47,514 bases of DNA from the NCBI GenBank assembly GCA_947371865.1, contig CANBRH010000005.1:1-47514 (forward strand), read 5' to 3'. This DNA is from Actinomycetota bacterium. GTDB lineage: Bacteria; Actinomycetota; Actinomycetes; Nanopelagicales; Nanopelagicaceae. Positions 15,116 to 24,069 of this stretch are shown here, piece after piece. Both the position numbers and the translations under genes were made by a program. Under the pieces are notes generated by a model. The model was not told the origin of the DNA, did no database searches, and saw only the letters and a program-made list of their open reading frames with translations. Within the stretch, counting starts at the first letter, position 1. Every line of letters begins with the position of its first letter.

Positions 15116-16246
15116 TTACTTCTTCCCTTCTGGAGTTCTGCGGGAGCCGTTCATGGTGACTGTGGCGGCATCAATAATTTCATCGGCGAAGTCAGGAATG
15201 ACATCTCCGGTGGGCTTGCCATCAACTGACTTTGTCATCAAAAGCAAGAGGTTTACGACGTTACGAGAGAACAACATCGATGCGTGATACGGCAGTTGGC
15301 TTGGGACATCTTTTCCGCCCCATTGCTTGACGCCGTTAGCAGTAATAACGATTTCACCAGCCACGGAACCTTCGACATTGCCGCCAGTTTCAGCAGCGAG
15401 ATCGACGATGACCGAACCAGGCTTCATGGTGGCAACCATGTCGGCTGTGACCAATCGCGGAGCAGGGCGACCAGGAACGGCCGCGGTGGTAATCAATACA
15501 TCTGCATTAGAAATATAAGGTGTAAGAAGTTCGCGTTGTTTTGCCGCGCGATCTTCAGTCATCTCGCGGGCATATCCGCCAGAACCTTCCAGGGCTTCCA
15601 ATTCCAGATTAATGAACTTTGCACCCATCGACTTCACTTCATCAGCGGATGATGGTCGAACGTCATACGCGCTAACAACTGCGCCCAAACGCTTTGATGT
15701 GGCGATCGCTTGTAAGCCCGCAACACCAGCACCCAGGATGACAACCTGAGCAGGTGTGACGGTTCCGGCTGCGGTCATTAGCAGTGGGAAGAAGCGAGGA
15801 GAAAGTTCAGCACCGACCAAAGTGGCTCGATAACCAGCGCATAGTGCTTGGGAAGTCAGCGCATCCATCGACTGGGCACGCGAGATACGCGGAACGAGTT
15901 CGAGTGAGATTGCGGTGACTCCTGCACTTGCTGCTGCTTCAATCGAATCAACGGCGGTTGTAGGAGATAGGAAGGAGATGGTTATCGCACCTTTTTTCAA
16001 AGTTTTCATTTGATCAGGTGAAAGTGGTTGAACGGAGGCAACTACATCGGCATCAGAGATGACGTTTCCGCTCTTCACTGTGGCGCCCGCAGCGGTGAAC
16101 TGTTCATCGGAAAATTGTGCAGAAATTCCTGCACCAGATTCGATGACTACTTCCAGTCCCGCTCGGGTTAGTTTTGAAATGATGTCTGGAACCAGGGCGA
16201 CACGTTTCTCTCCTGGCCGGACCTCTTTAGCTACGGCAATCAACAT
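15116..16246 (-). CDS. pntAA: NAD(P) transhydrogenase subunit alpha, NAD-binding part
   Basis: Soluble domain I of transhydrogenase, related to alanine dehydrogenase, which binds NADH. The 376-residue protein starts MLIAVAKEVRPGEKRVAL and contains the Rossmann motif VVILGAGVAGLQAIATSKRLGAVVSAYD, with RLGA and an acidic residue suiting NAD. The mobile-loop region and VDLAAETGGN are recognisable. It is first gene of the pntAA-pntAB-pntB operon. A hexamer TAAAGT on the minus strand (plus positions 16253-16258) ends six bases before the ATG and there is no ribosome site, so the mRNA is probably leaderless. Confidence 0.95.
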   Translation of the reverse strand: MLIAVAKEVRPGEKRVALVPDIISKLTRAGLEVVIESGAGISAQFSDEQFTAAGATVKSGNVISDADVVASVQPLSPDQMKTLKKGAITISFLSPTTAVDSIEAAASAGVTAISLELVPRISRAQSMDALTSQALCAGYRATLVGAELSPRFFPLLMTAAGTVTPAQVVILGAGVAGLQAIATSKRLGAVVSAYDVRPSSADEVKSMGAKFINLELEALEGSGGYAREMTEDRAAKQRELLTPYISNADVLITTAAVPGRPAPRLVTADMVATMKPGSVIVDLAAETGGNVEGSVAGEIVITANGVKQWGGKDVPSQLPYHASMLFSRNVVNLLLLMTKSVDGKPTGDVIPDFADEIIDAATVTMNGSRRTPEGKK

Positions 16247-16341
16247 GATTGAACTTTATGGGGGGCCAGGACCAATTTCTGCCAAGTTGCATGTGAATTA
16301 CGCCCAAACCCTTAGTAAATGGGTACTTTGCGAAATTGAAT

Positions 16342-16374
16342 AGGGCTAGCCCTCTCTTCGGGCTCGGTTCTACC
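16342..16374 (-). other. Short hairpin in the argF-pntAA gap
   Basis: The 214-bp gap downstream of argF holds GAGCCC-GAAGAGA-GGGCT on the minus strand and the overlapping palindrome GGGCTAGCCC (16342-16351). No T-run follows, so termination is doubtful; no coding region was found in the gap. Confidence 0.4.
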
Positions 16375-16460
16375 TCACCCTCTGCACACTGTTAGCCCGC
16401 ACTGAAATGCAACCGAACGTGGAGCGGGGACAAAGGCGATAGGCAGTGGAACGAATAGGT

Positions 16461-17402
16461 TTAGTAATTGCCCTTAAGTTCCCCGCGAACCAAGTGATAG
16501 AGGATTGCCTGAATCGTGGTTCGGCGATGGTAAGCCTCGCGCCAGATATGAGAACGTGGTCCATCGATAACTTCGGCGCTAACTTCTTCACCGCGGTGTG
16601 CCGGAAGACAATGAAGAAAGATGCCATCTTTTGCGGTGAGTGACATCAATTCTGGCGTCACAGCAAATGGGGAGAGCGCTTTTAACTTTTCTTCACGTTC
16701 GATTTCCGGATCGCCCATGGACATCCAGACGTCGGTGTAAAGCACGCTCGCATCTTTAGCCGCAGCCTCAGGATCATTGAGAACTTCAATCTTTGCGCCG
16801 GTCTTTGCAGCGATCGCTTGCGCAGTTGCGACCGCAATCGCAGCAGGTGCCCACTTATCGGGTGGTGTAGCCACAACAACGTGAGCGCCCATGATTGCTC
16901 CCATAGTCAGCCAGGCATGCGCCATATTGTTGCCATCGCCGACATAAGTAAATTTTCTCCCAGCGACATCTTTTCCGAAAACTTCGCGAATCGTTAACCA
17001 GTCCGCAAGCAATTGAGTGGGGTGGTCGGCATCGGTGAGAGCGTTGATAACTGGAATGGAAGCGTGCAAGCCCAATTCATCTACATCAGCCTGGGCGTAG
17101 GTACGAATGATGAGAGCCGAGGCAAAACCGCTGATGACTTTTGCGGTGTCGGCAATCGTTTCACCGCGACCGATTTGTAGGTCATCGCCGCGAATGAATA
17201 TGGGAGTACCACCCAAATGGGCGACTGCAGTTTCGGAGGCAAGTCGAGTTCGCGTTGATGGCTTGGTCATGTAGATCGCCACGGTGCGATTAGCCAGCGC
17301 ATTGGTAGAGCGCAACGGCTGTTTGGCAAAGTCCGCGGCAGTGTCCAGCAATAGCTCGACGTCTGCCGGACTTAAATCTTCGGTGCGAAGTAGATCTTTC
17401 AT
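16461..17402 (-). CDS. argF: Ornithine carbamoyltransferase
   Basis: Catalyses carbamoyl phosphate + ornithine to citrulline in arginine biosynthesis. Hallmarks are all present: the carbamoyl-phosphate loop KPSTRTR near residue 50, DHPTQLLADW, the ornithine-site region DVWMSMG and HCLPAHRGEE near the C-terminus. Start chosen at ATG 17402 because GAGAGG on the minus strand lies five bases upstream; GTG 17405 would begin one codon earlier. The resulting 313 residues are normal. It stands alone here, without other arg genes next to it, on the same strand as pntAA but more than 200 bp away. Confidence 0.95.
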   Translation of the reverse strand: MKDLLRTEDLSPADVELLLDTAADFAKQPLRSTNALANRTVAIYMTKPSTRTRLASETAVAHLGGTPIFIRGDDLQIGRGETIADTAKVISGFASALIIRTYAQADVDELGLHASIPVINALTDADHPTQLLADWLTIREVFGKDVAGRKFTYVGDGNNMAHAWLTMGAIMGAHVVVATPPDKWAPAAIAVATAQAIAAKTGAKIEVLNDPEAAAKDASVLYTDVWMSMGDPEIEREEKLKALSPFAVTPELMSLTAKDGIFLHCLPAHRGEEVSAEVIDGPRSHIWREAYHRRTTIQAILYHLVRGELKGNY

Positions 17403-17484
17403 CACTGCCTCTCAAGTAAGAGGTCAATCGTAGGCGATGTGCCTTGAAAGGCGCGGTTTCCATCTGGTGAAGTAGGATCTGGCT

Positions 17485-17775
17485 ATGGGCATATTTACCC
17501 GCAAGGGCCAGCCTGGAGATATTGGTGCCCCAGGCATAGGTGGCGAAGAGCGATTCTCCGATCTGCTGGTCGAAGAAGAAAAGCTTTCGCACGAAGAGGG
17601 CGATCACGAACGTTTTGCTCACTATGTGCGCAAAGAGAAGATTGTTGAATCCGCGGTTACTGGCAAGCCGGTCAAGGCGTTGTGCGGGAAAAAGTGGGTT
17701 CCCAGCCGAGACCCAGAAAAATTTCCGATTTGCCCGACCTGCAAGAGTATTTATGAAGGGCTCAAGAAGGAATAA
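17485..17775 (+). CDS. DUF3039 domain-containing protein
   Basis: A 96-residue acidic cytoplasmic protein of the actinobacteria-specific DUF3039 family, function unknown. The C-terminal half holds a likely zinc site: ALCGKKWVPSRDPEKFPICPTC, with a lone cysteine and a CxxC pair. ATG 17485 follows TAGGAT at 17473-17478 with a six-base gap and no ribosome site, so a leaderless message is likely. The gene diverges from argF and is followed 18 bp later by the GH18-like gene. Confidence 0.88.
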   Translation: MGIFTRKGQPGDIGAPGIGGEERFSDLLVEEEKLSHEEGDHERFAHYVRKEKIVESAVTGKPVKALCGKKWVPSRDPEKFPICPTCKSIYEGLKKE

Positions 17776-17793
17776 GGCGTTACTCTTAAAAAT

Positions 17794-19773
17794 ATGGAGC
17801 CCACGAGCACTCGCGCGCACTCGCGCACCTCTCTATTAGCGGCGCTTCTCATTCTTTCTACGCCGACGCTTCTGTCGATAAGTGCGCTCGCCCCAACTCA
17901 AGCAGCTACTTCGAATCCCAACCCTTCGCCATCGGGCACGGCATCTGCAGGTGGTTCAGGAACAGTTAGTCCGACTCCAACTACATCAACTTCTGGAACA
18001 TCAACAGCGACCCCAATGTCGAGCACTTCAAACAGTACTTCGCCCAGCCCTTCATCAACGGATCCAGCAACGGCATCAACCGTGCCACCAACGTCTGGCA
18101 ATCCACCTAGAAAGATTCTCTCGGGTTGGTTGCCTTATTATGGAATGAAGACAGGTCTACCTTCTGCAGTCATCAATTCTGATCTCATTCAAGATATTTC
18201 ACCATTTTGGTACACCTTGAAAAGTGCTACCAAAATAACTGATCTCTACACCCCGGCAAACCCGAGTATTCCGCTATCAACTCCGTCTCAAACATGCGAC
18301 ACCAATCCCTCTTCACCATTGCAAATATTGCAATGTAGCCACTTCACAATCTTGCCGACGATAACCGACGGAACTGCCAAACTCGCATTAGCTGGATTAC
18401 TCGCCAACCCAACAACTCGAGCCCAAGTCGTTTCCACAATTCTCAATTTAGTTCTCACCAATAATTTTGACGGAATTGATCTAGATTTTGAAAACTTTGC
18501 TTTTGTTGACGGCACTTCTTCGTGGGCCGCCACGCAACCCAATTGGATTCAATTCATCAGTGACCTTTCGCTCTCGCTGCATCTCAACGGCAAACTCTTG
18601 TCTGTGACGACCCCTGTTCTTTTTGATCCGGCATCGGGAAAGAAGGGCTACTACGTCTACGCCTGGTCATCGATCGCCAGCGCCATTGATCGCTTACGGA
18701 TTATGACGTACGACTATTCCACTTCGACTCCGGGACCTATTGGACCCATTACTTGGGTTGAACAAACGGTGCAGTATGCCGTTGCAGTTGTTCCAGCATC
18801 AAAGGTATACATCGGAGTTGCCGGTTATGGTCGAGATTGGGTGACTGCCGTCAGCGGCGTCTGTCCTGTCGATGTTGCTTCTGTAATCTCAACGAAGGCG
18901 AAAGCTGCAACATTTGTGATGCGCGACGCGGCTAATTTGGCTGCAAGCTATGGCGTGGTTCCGGTCTATACCCCTAAATATGCAGAGAGCACCTTCACAT
19001 ATCAAAAAGTTTATAACGGGCAAACTTCCACTGGCGTTAGTACCCAATGCACCGCGACCCGTACCGCCTGGTTTCAAGATCCACAGGGTTACTCGGTGCG
19101 AGCCAACTTGGTGGGTAAATATCGTTTAGGCGGAATAGCGGCTTGGACGCTCGGCATGGAAGATTCTTTTGCTATGCCAGCCGTTCGCACTGTTGCTCAA
19201 TCCATTGCACCCGATATTGTCGTAGCGACTTTGGCTGCGAATTCATTGACTCCAACGTTGGGAAATTCCATCACTCTTACCGGCAAGTTCGCCCTTCCCG
19301 ACAGTCGACCTATCTCTGGTCTTGCGGCGAATGTTCAAATCAAGAATTCGCTGGGGGATTGGCGCACCGTATTTTCCGGAACAACGGGAGCAGATGGTCG
19401 TATAAGTACACCCATTGTTCTTGGTGAAATCACTTCCGCCCGAGTCATTTCAGATGGTTCATGGGAAAGGCTGCAGGGTCTCAGCACGCCACTTGGAATT
19501 TCGGTTAAACGTCTAGTCTCCTGGTTAATTCCGACTTCAGTTAAGGCTGGCTCGACTTTTAAAATCACTGGATCGATTCAACCAAAAGTTGCGGGTATTG
19601 CTCTCGCTCTTGAAGGCGCATCGAGTGCTCCGGCTATTACCGATGCCAATGGGCAATTTACTTTTACTGTGAAGGCAGATGCTGTTGGAATGAAACGGAT
19701 TCGAGCCAGCGTTGCTGCCGATGACAAGTTCGTGGCTTCAACCACCCCCTATTCATATTTGCTAGTACGTTAA
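17794..19773 (+). CDS. Secreted glycoside hydrolase family 18-like protein
   Basis: A 659-residue exported protein. Residues 1-38 are a signal peptide (basic start, hydrophobic core, cleavage near TQAA). A Ser/Thr/Pro-rich linker follows to about 105, then a GH18 barrel (about 107-465) with the catalytic motif DGIDLDFE at 226-233, Glu233 being the expected acid. GYGRDWV and a terminal WTLGMED also fit chitinase/YaaH-type folds. Residues 470-659 look like two immunoglobulin-like beta domains. The substrate may be chitin-like or peptidoglycan glycan; sequence alone does not decide. TACTCT at 17781-17786 ends seven bases before ATG, suggesting its own leaderless transcript. Confidence 0.85.
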   Translation: MEPTSTRAHSRTSLLAALLILSTPTLLSISALAPTQAATSNPNPSPSGTASAGGSGTVSPTPTTSTSGTSTATPMSSTSNSTSPSPSSTDPATASTVPPTSGNPPRKILSGWLPYYGMKTGLPSAVINSDLIQDISPFWYTLKSATKITDLYTPANPSIPLSTPSQTCDTNPSSPLQILQCSHFTILPTITDGTAKLALAGLLANPTTRAQVVSTILNLVLTNNFDGIDLDFENFAFVDGTSSWAATQPNWIQFISDLSLSLHLNGKLLSVTTPVLFDPASGKKGYYVYAWSSIASAIDRLRIMTYDYSTSTPGPIGPITWVEQTVQYAVAVVPASKVYIGVAGYGRDWVTAVSGVCPVDVASVISTKAKAATFVMRDAANLAASYGVVPVYTPKYAESTFTYQKVYNGQTSTGVSTQCTATRTAWFQDPQGYSVRANLVGKYRLGGIAAWTLGMEDSFAMPAVRTVAQSIAPDIVVATLAANSLTPTLGNSITLTGKFALPDSRPISGLAANVQIKNSLGDWRTVFSGTTGADGRISTPIVLGEITSARVISDGSWERLQGLSTPLGISVKRLVSWLIPTSVKAGSTFKITGSIQPKVAGIALALEGASSAPAITDANGQFTFTVKADAVGMKRIRASVAADDKFVASTTPYSYLLVR

Positions 19774-19780
19774 TTCTCCT

Positions 19781-20068
19781 ATGACTGACACGATTACCCA
19801 TGCTGAGTTCAGCATCGATCAACTTCTGGATAAACCCTGGATCACCATTGTTTGGGATGATCCCGTTAATTTAATGTCGTATGTGACCTATGTTTTTATC
19901 AAACTTTTCAATTTCTCTCCGGAAAAAGCCCATGAATTGATGATGGCGGTTCATAATGAGGGCCGAGCGGTTGTTTCCTCGGGAACCCGCGAGGAGATGG
20001 AGCGCGATGTTCAGCGCTTGCACGAGCACGGCCTTTGGGCGACGTTGCAACGAGATGACAAATTTTAG
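19781..20068 (+). CDS. clpS: ATP-dependent Clp protease adaptor ClpS
   Basis: Delivers N-degron substrates to ClpAP/ClpCP. The 95-residue protein shows the family core: WITIVWDDPVNLMSYVTYVF, with the Asp-Asp-Pro-Asn substrate-gating loop in DDPVN form, then KAHELMMAVHNEGRAVV with the conserved His that helps contact ClpA/C, and a final DLWATL-like GLWATLQRD. It begins eight bases after the GH18-like gene and its stop codon overlaps the next gene's GTG by one base, so it is coupled to DUF2017. Confidence 0.95.
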   Translation: MTDTITHAEFSIDQLLDKPWITIVWDDPVNLMSYVTYVFIKLFNFSPEKAHELMMAVHNEGRAVVSSGTREEMERDVQRLHEHGLWATLQRDDKF

Positions 20069-20622
20069 TGTCCACCTTTGAACGCCACGGAAGCGAAGTT
20101 TCCCTTTTGGTTACTCATGATGAGATTGAAATTTTAATCAATCTCTCCGAACAGCTTCTAGAACTTCTTGGCGAAGGTGATTTCTTTCATCACTACGATG
20201 TCAACGATCCACTAGCTCAACTCTTGGCAGTGCCTGATGAAATCGAGACACCTGAAGATCCAGTCTTGAAGCGATTATTACCAAATGCCTACGCAGATCC
20301 TGAAGCCGCTTCAGATTTTCGACGCTATACCGAACCTGCTCTTCGCGGCAGCAAACAGCGTGCACTTCGCAAAGTGCGCGAAGATCTATTAGTGATATTT
20401 GAAAACTCCGAAGCTGGAGGGACGGTCGAAGATTTAGATCCAGATTCATGGCTCACTGCACTCAATGATCTGCGCCTGGCACTTTCCGTTCGGCTAGACG
20501 TGCATGCCGACAGTTATGAAGTTTTTGAGCTCCTGCCAGATGAGGATCCCGATAAACCTGTCTTCGCGGTTTATTTTTGGCTGGGCTGGTTACAGGAGAA
20601 GCTGCTGGGGGTTTTACAATAA
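20068..20622 (+). CDS. DUF2017 family protein
   Basis: A 184-residue, acidic, mainly helical protein of the DUF2017 family, found next to clpS in actinobacteria; function unknown. The start GTG 20068 shares one base with the clpS stop codon. There are no membrane segments. Recognisable family-type segments are the DEIEILINLSEQLLELL helix and the C-terminal FAVYFWLGWLQEKLL. The conserved partnership with clpS suggests a role around regulated proteolysis, which is inference only. Confidence 0.88.
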   Translation: MSTFERHGSEVSLLVTHDEIEILINLSEQLLELLGEGDFFHHYDVNDPLAQLLAVPDEIETPEDPVLKRLLPNAYADPEAASDFRRYTEPALRGSKQRALRKVREDLLVIFENSEAGGTVEDLDPDSWLTALNDLRLALSVRLDVHADSYEVFELLPDEDPDKPVFAVYFWLGWLQEKLLGVLQ

Positions 20623-20625
20623 GTT

Positions 20626-21039
20626 ATGACACTTAAAGTCCTGCGCGCACATGTCGATGCCATTATTCAACAATCTCGTGATGAATATCCGGATGAGGCC
20701 TGTGGGGTAATCCTTGGGCCAGCCAGCGCCGATCATGGCCAGCGCCTGAAATTAATGGTCAATGCCGCACATTCACCTACTTTCTATGAATTCGATTCCA
20801 AAGACTTATTGGGGCTCTATCGTGAAATCGACGATAACGATGAAGAGATTCATGTTATTTATCATTCTCACACCGAAACCGAGGCCTACCCCTCCCGCAC
20901 CGATATTTCTTACGCCTCCGAGCCTGATGCACACTATGTGCTGGTCTCTACCCGCGAAGAGATTGCACCTGCAGTTGAGTTTCGCTCTTATCGAATTCAG
21001 GGTGGCATTGTGACTGAGGAACCCGTAGAAATCCTTTAA
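20626..21039 (+). CDS. JAMM-family metallopeptidase (Mec-type)
   Basis: Zinc isopeptidase of 137 residues (M67 family). The JAMM motif is complete: Glu24 (DEACG), His80 and His82 (HSH), Ser90 and Asp93 (PSRTD). In M. tuberculosis the homologue Mec cleaves cysteine from the CysO-Cys adduct after CysM has built it. Here the gene precedes the sulfur carrier and cysM in the same order, so the same role is likely, and it may also mature the carrier, whose C-terminus extends beyond Gly-Gly. It starts 3 bp after the DUF2017 gene. Confidence 0.93.
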   Translation: MTLKVLRAHVDAIIQQSRDEYPDEACGVILGPASADHGQRLKLMVNAAHSPTFYEFDSKDLLGLYREIDDNDEEIHVIYHSHTETEAYPSRTDISYASEPDAHYVLVSTREEIAPAVEFRSYRIQGGIVTEEPVEIL

Positions 21040-21063
21040 TTCGTCTCATTCCCGAAAGTTGGG

Positions 21064-21069
21064 AATAAT
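21064..21069 (+). promoter_or_regulatory. -10-like element (AATAAT) at the sulfur carrier gene
   Basis: AATAAT ends six bases before the ATG at 21076, with no ribosome site between. It would give the sulfur-carrier/cysM pair a transcript separate from clpS-DUF2017-JAMM. Confidence 0.4.
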
Positions 21070-21075
21070 AGAACC

Positions 21076-21375
21076 ATGACCGAAACCTCAAGCCTTTCCG
21101 CAGTAGAAGTCCGCATTCCTACGATTTTGCGTCCGTATACCAAGAATGAAAAAGTTGTGACCGCATCAGGAAGCACTTTGGCCGAGGTTATTGCCTCGCT
21201 CGACGCAAGCTATGCAGGTTTAGGAGAACGGCTGTTGGAAAATGGCGCACTTCGTCGCTTTATAAACATTTACATTAACGACGAAGATGTGCGCTTTATG
21301 GGATCACTTGATGCAACCATTAAAGCCGGAGATTCAGTAACAATTCTCCCAGCAGTCGCCGGTGGTCGGATGTGA
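21076..21375 (+). CDS. cysO: MoaD/ThiS-family sulfur carrier (CysO-like)
   Basis: Ubiquitin-fold protein, 99 residues, that carries sulfide as a C-terminal thiocarboxylate for cysteine synthesis. The final strand and tail ILPAVAGG match the CysO/MoaD family, but the frame continues for Arg98-Met99 after Gly96-Gly97. A thiocarboxylate needs a free diglycine end, so these two residues probably have to be removed, plausibly by the JAMM peptidase encoded just upstream. The stop codon overlaps the GTG of cysM (GTGA), giving tight coupling. The gene name is given by context with cysM and the JAMM gene. Confidence 0.9.
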   Translation: MTETSSLSAVEVRIPTILRPYTKNEKVVTASGSTLAEVIASLDASYAGLGERLLENGALRRFINIYINDEDVRFMGSLDATIKAGDSVTILPAVAGGRM

Positions 21376-22331
21376 CTCGTTACGAGTCGCTAGAAGCTTC
21401 GCTTGGCCACACTCCGCTGATTGGCCTGCCTACCCTTGTACCAAAGTCAGAAGACCAAGATGTTCAAGTGCGTCTCTGGGCAAAGCTTGAAGATCGAAAT
21501 CCCACTGGTTCTATAAAAGACCGCACGGCGTTATATATGGTGGATGATGCCGAGAAGAGTGGTCGACTAAAACCCGGCGCCACAATTTTGGAACCCACCA
21601 GCGGCAACACCGGTATCTCGCTAGCGATGGTGGCGAAAGTTCGCGGATATAAATTGGTCTGCGTAATGCCTGAAAATACTTCGCCCGAGCGCAAACAGCT
21701 CTTGGAAATGTGGGGCGCGCGAATTATCTTTTCACCTGCAGCTGGGGGTTCCAATGAAGCAGTTCGAGTAGCGAAAGAAATTGCGGCCGAGAATCCAGAT
21801 TGGGTTTTCCTTTATCAGTATGGCAACCCGGCCAATACTCGTGCGCATTACGAGACGACCGGACCCGAGATCTTTGAAGATTTGCCCAGCATTACCCATT
21901 TTGTGGCTGGGCTCGGAACTACCGGAACCTTGATGGGCGCAGGAAAATATTTACGTGAAAAGAATCCAGACATATCCATCATCGCGGCCGAGCCTCGATA
22001 TGGCGAACTTGTCTATGGCCTACGCAATATTGACGAAGGCTTTGTCCCGGAACTCTATGACGCTTCCGTCATCACCCGCCGTTTTTCAGTAGGCGCCGAA
22101 GATTCGGTAAGACGGGTAAAAGAACTCCTGGCCGTTGAAGGAATATTTGCCGGAATCTCCACCGGCGCGATCTTGCATGCTGCATTAGGAATTGCGAAAG
22201 AATGCATTCGCGACGGAAAATCTGCCGATATCGCCTTCATCGTCTGCGACGCGGGTTGGAAGTACTTATCGACTGGTATTTATGGCGCCGAAGGCGATGC
22301 TGAAAGCTTGGACGGACAGCTCTGGGCTTAA
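21372..22331 (+). CDS. cysM: Cysteine synthase CysM (sulfur-carrier dependent)
   Basis: PLP enzyme of 319 residues, fold type II. Lys49 in PTGSIKDRT binds PLP, SGNTGISLA contacts the substrate carboxylate and GLGTTGTLMG holds the PLP phosphate. In M. tuberculosis the homologue uses O-phosphoserine and CysO thiocarboxylate rather than O-acetylserine and sulfide; the overlap here with a carrier gene and the adjacent JAMM gene argue for the same chemistry. The start is GTG 21372, inside the end of the carrier gene. The region EPRYGELVYGLRNIDEGFVPELYD is the type seen in the mycobacterial enzyme, supporting but not proving phosphoserine use. Confidence 0.94.
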   Translation: MTRYESLEASLGHTPLIGLPTLVPKSEDQDVQVRLWAKLEDRNPTGSIKDRTALYMVDDAEKSGRLKPGATILEPTSGNTGISLAMVAKVRGYKLVCVMPENTSPERKQLLEMWGARIIFSPAAGGSNEAVRVAKEIAAENPDWVFLYQYGNPANTRAHYETTGPEIFEDLPSITHFVAGLGTTGTLMGAGKYLREKNPDISIIAAEPRYGELVYGLRNIDEGFVPELYDASVITRRFSVGAEDSVRRVKELLAVEGIFAGISTGAILHAALGIAKECIRDGKSADIAFIVCDAGWKYLSTGIYGAEGDAESLDGQLWA

Positions 22332-22419
22332 CTCGTTCTGGCCGCATCTTTTCTAACTCAACTGACATTGGCTTAATTCGACTAATGATTGCCCTGCGCT
22401 CTGCAGGTAGGCTAGTCGA

Positions 22420-23241
22420 GTGAACTCCGAAAGCAATGCGCAGGTTCTGATATCGGCCGATTCGCCGATCGGAGTCTTCGATTCGGGAGTCGGTGGCCTG
22501 ACCGTTGCCAGGTCGATTATCGATCAGTTGCCGCACGAATCCATGATTTATGTCGGTGATACAGCTCGGGGTCCTTACGGCCCACGTACTCTGGCCGAAG
22601 TTCGATCCTTCGCTCTAGAAATTCTTGATGACCTCGTTGATGCCGGCGTGAAAGCGCTGGTCATTGCTTGCAACACGGCCAGCGCTGCCATGTTGCGCGA
22701 TGCCCGCGAGCGATACTCGGTGCCCGTCATCGAAGTCATCCAGCCGGCGGTTCGTAGGGCAGTCTCTGCAACCAGATCCGGTCGAATCGGGGTTATAGGA
22801 ACTAACGCCACGATTGATTCTGGTGCCTACCTCGACGCATTTGCTGCAGCCCCCCAATTAGAGATTTCCTCGGTCGCCTGCCCGCTCTTTGTTGAATTTG
22901 TCGAACGCGGTGAAACTTCCGGCGCGGCCATTACCGAGATTGCAAAGAAATACCTTCAGCCTCTCATCGCCGATGAGATCGATACATTGGTTTTGGGTTG
23001 TACTCATTACCCATTGCTTACTGGTGTCATCTCTTACGTCATGGGCAATGAAGTGACCCTGGTTTCAAGCGCTGAAGAAACTGCTAAAGATCTCTATCGA
23101 GTCCTTGTTGAAAGTGACTTACTGCGTGCTGATAAAGCGCCGAAATACAAGTTTGTTGCCACCGGCGATACTGAAAGTTTTAGCAAACTAGCCCGACGCT
23201 TCTTGGGACCTGAAGTAGTCAGCGTGAGCCCACAATTGTAA
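22420..23241 (+). CDS. murI: Glutamate racemase
   Basis: Makes D-glutamate for peptidoglycan. The two catalytic cysteines are in ACNTASA and LGCTHYPLL, and the N-terminal IGVFDSGVGGLTVAR and GDTARGPYGPR are typical. Length 273, normal. The start is GTG 22420; TAGGCT at 22408-22413 lies six bases before it, which suggests a leaderless transcript. In mycobacteria a rhomboid gene sits between cysM and murI; here only 88 bp separate them, so that gene is missing. Confidence 0.95.
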   Translation: MNSESNAQVLISADSPIGVFDSGVGGLTVARSIIDQLPHESMIYVGDTARGPYGPRTLAEVRSFALEILDDLVDAGVKALVIACNTASAAMLRDARERYSVPVIEVIQPAVRRAVSATRSGRIGVIGTNATIDSGAYLDAFAAAPQLEISSVACPLFVEFVERGETSGAAITEIAKKYLQPLIADEIDTLVLGCTHYPLLTGVISYVMGNEVTLVSSAEETAKDLYRVLVESDLLRADKAPKYKFVATGDTESFSKLARRFLGPEVVSVSPQL

Positions 23242-23326
23242 AACTAGTTTTTGTTCGTTGATTTAAAAAAAAAGATTACTTTCTTTAAGAAGAAGAAATA
23301 CCAAGAACGATAAAGGGGATAGTTAA

Positions 23327-24058
23327 ATGTCAGTAACAAGAATCGATGGCCGCACGCCGAATCAATTGCGACCCATCACTTTTACCCGTTCTTGGCTAAA
23401 TAATGCAGAAGGGTCGGTACTCGTCGAATTTGGTAATACCCGAGTCTTGTGTGTCGCCTCTTTCACCCCGGGTGTTCCACGCTGGTTACATGGTTCCGGT
23501 AAAGGTTGGGTCACTTCCGAATATGCAATGCTGCCAAGAGCTACCCATACCCGCTCCGATCGCGAGAGCGTCAAAGGCAAACTAGGTGGCCGAACTCAAG
23601 AAATTTCTCGACTCGTTGGTCGTTCGTTGCGCTCTATCGTCGATATGCAGGCACTTGGCGAAAACACCATCGTTATCGATTGCGATGTTCTACAAGCTGA
23701 TGGCGGAACACGCACCGCTGCAATCACCGGTGCATATGTAGCTTTGGTAGACGCGATCGATTGGGCGAAAGGCAAGGGACTTGTTGCTCCTCACAAGACC
23801 ATTCTGACCCAATCAGTCTCGGCGGTCAGTGTGGGAATTATTAATGGTCTGCCCATGCTGGATCTTTGTTATGAAGAAGATGTCACGGCTGAAACCGATA
23901 TGAATATCGTCTGCACTGGCGACGGCAATTTCGTGGAGGTACAGGGCACTGCCGAAGGCAAGCCTTTCGATCGAACTCTGCTCAATGGTCTTTTGGACCT
24001 AGGCACTGCCGGAACTGCACAGCTGGCTGCCCTTCAAGCTGCCGCTCTCGGAAAGTAG
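23327..24058 (+). CDS. rph: Ribonuclease PH
   Basis: Phosphorolytic 3'-5' exoribonuclease that trims tRNA precursors. The 243-residue protein has MSVTRIDGRTPNQLRPITFT, the phosphate-site region SEYAMLPRATHTRSDRES, DCDVLQADGGTRTAAITGAY and CYEEDVTAETDMN, all typical. The ATG at 23327 follows AAAGGGGA with good spacing. The 85-bp gap after murI contains a purine run and no clear terminator. rdgB follows after 11 bp. Confidence 0.96.
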   Translation: MSVTRIDGRTPNQLRPITFTRSWLNNAEGSVLVEFGNTRVLCVASFTPGVPRWLHGSGKGWVTSEYAMLPRATHTRSDRESVKGKLGGRTQEISRLVGRSLRSIVDMQALGENTIVIDCDVLQADGGTRTAAITGAYVALVDAIDWAKGKGLVAPHKTILTQSVSAVSVGIINGLPMLDLCYEEDVTAETDMNIVCTGDGNFVEVQGTAEGKPFDRTLLNGLLDLGTAGTAQLAALQAAALGK

Positions 24059-24069
24059 TTAAACCGGTT

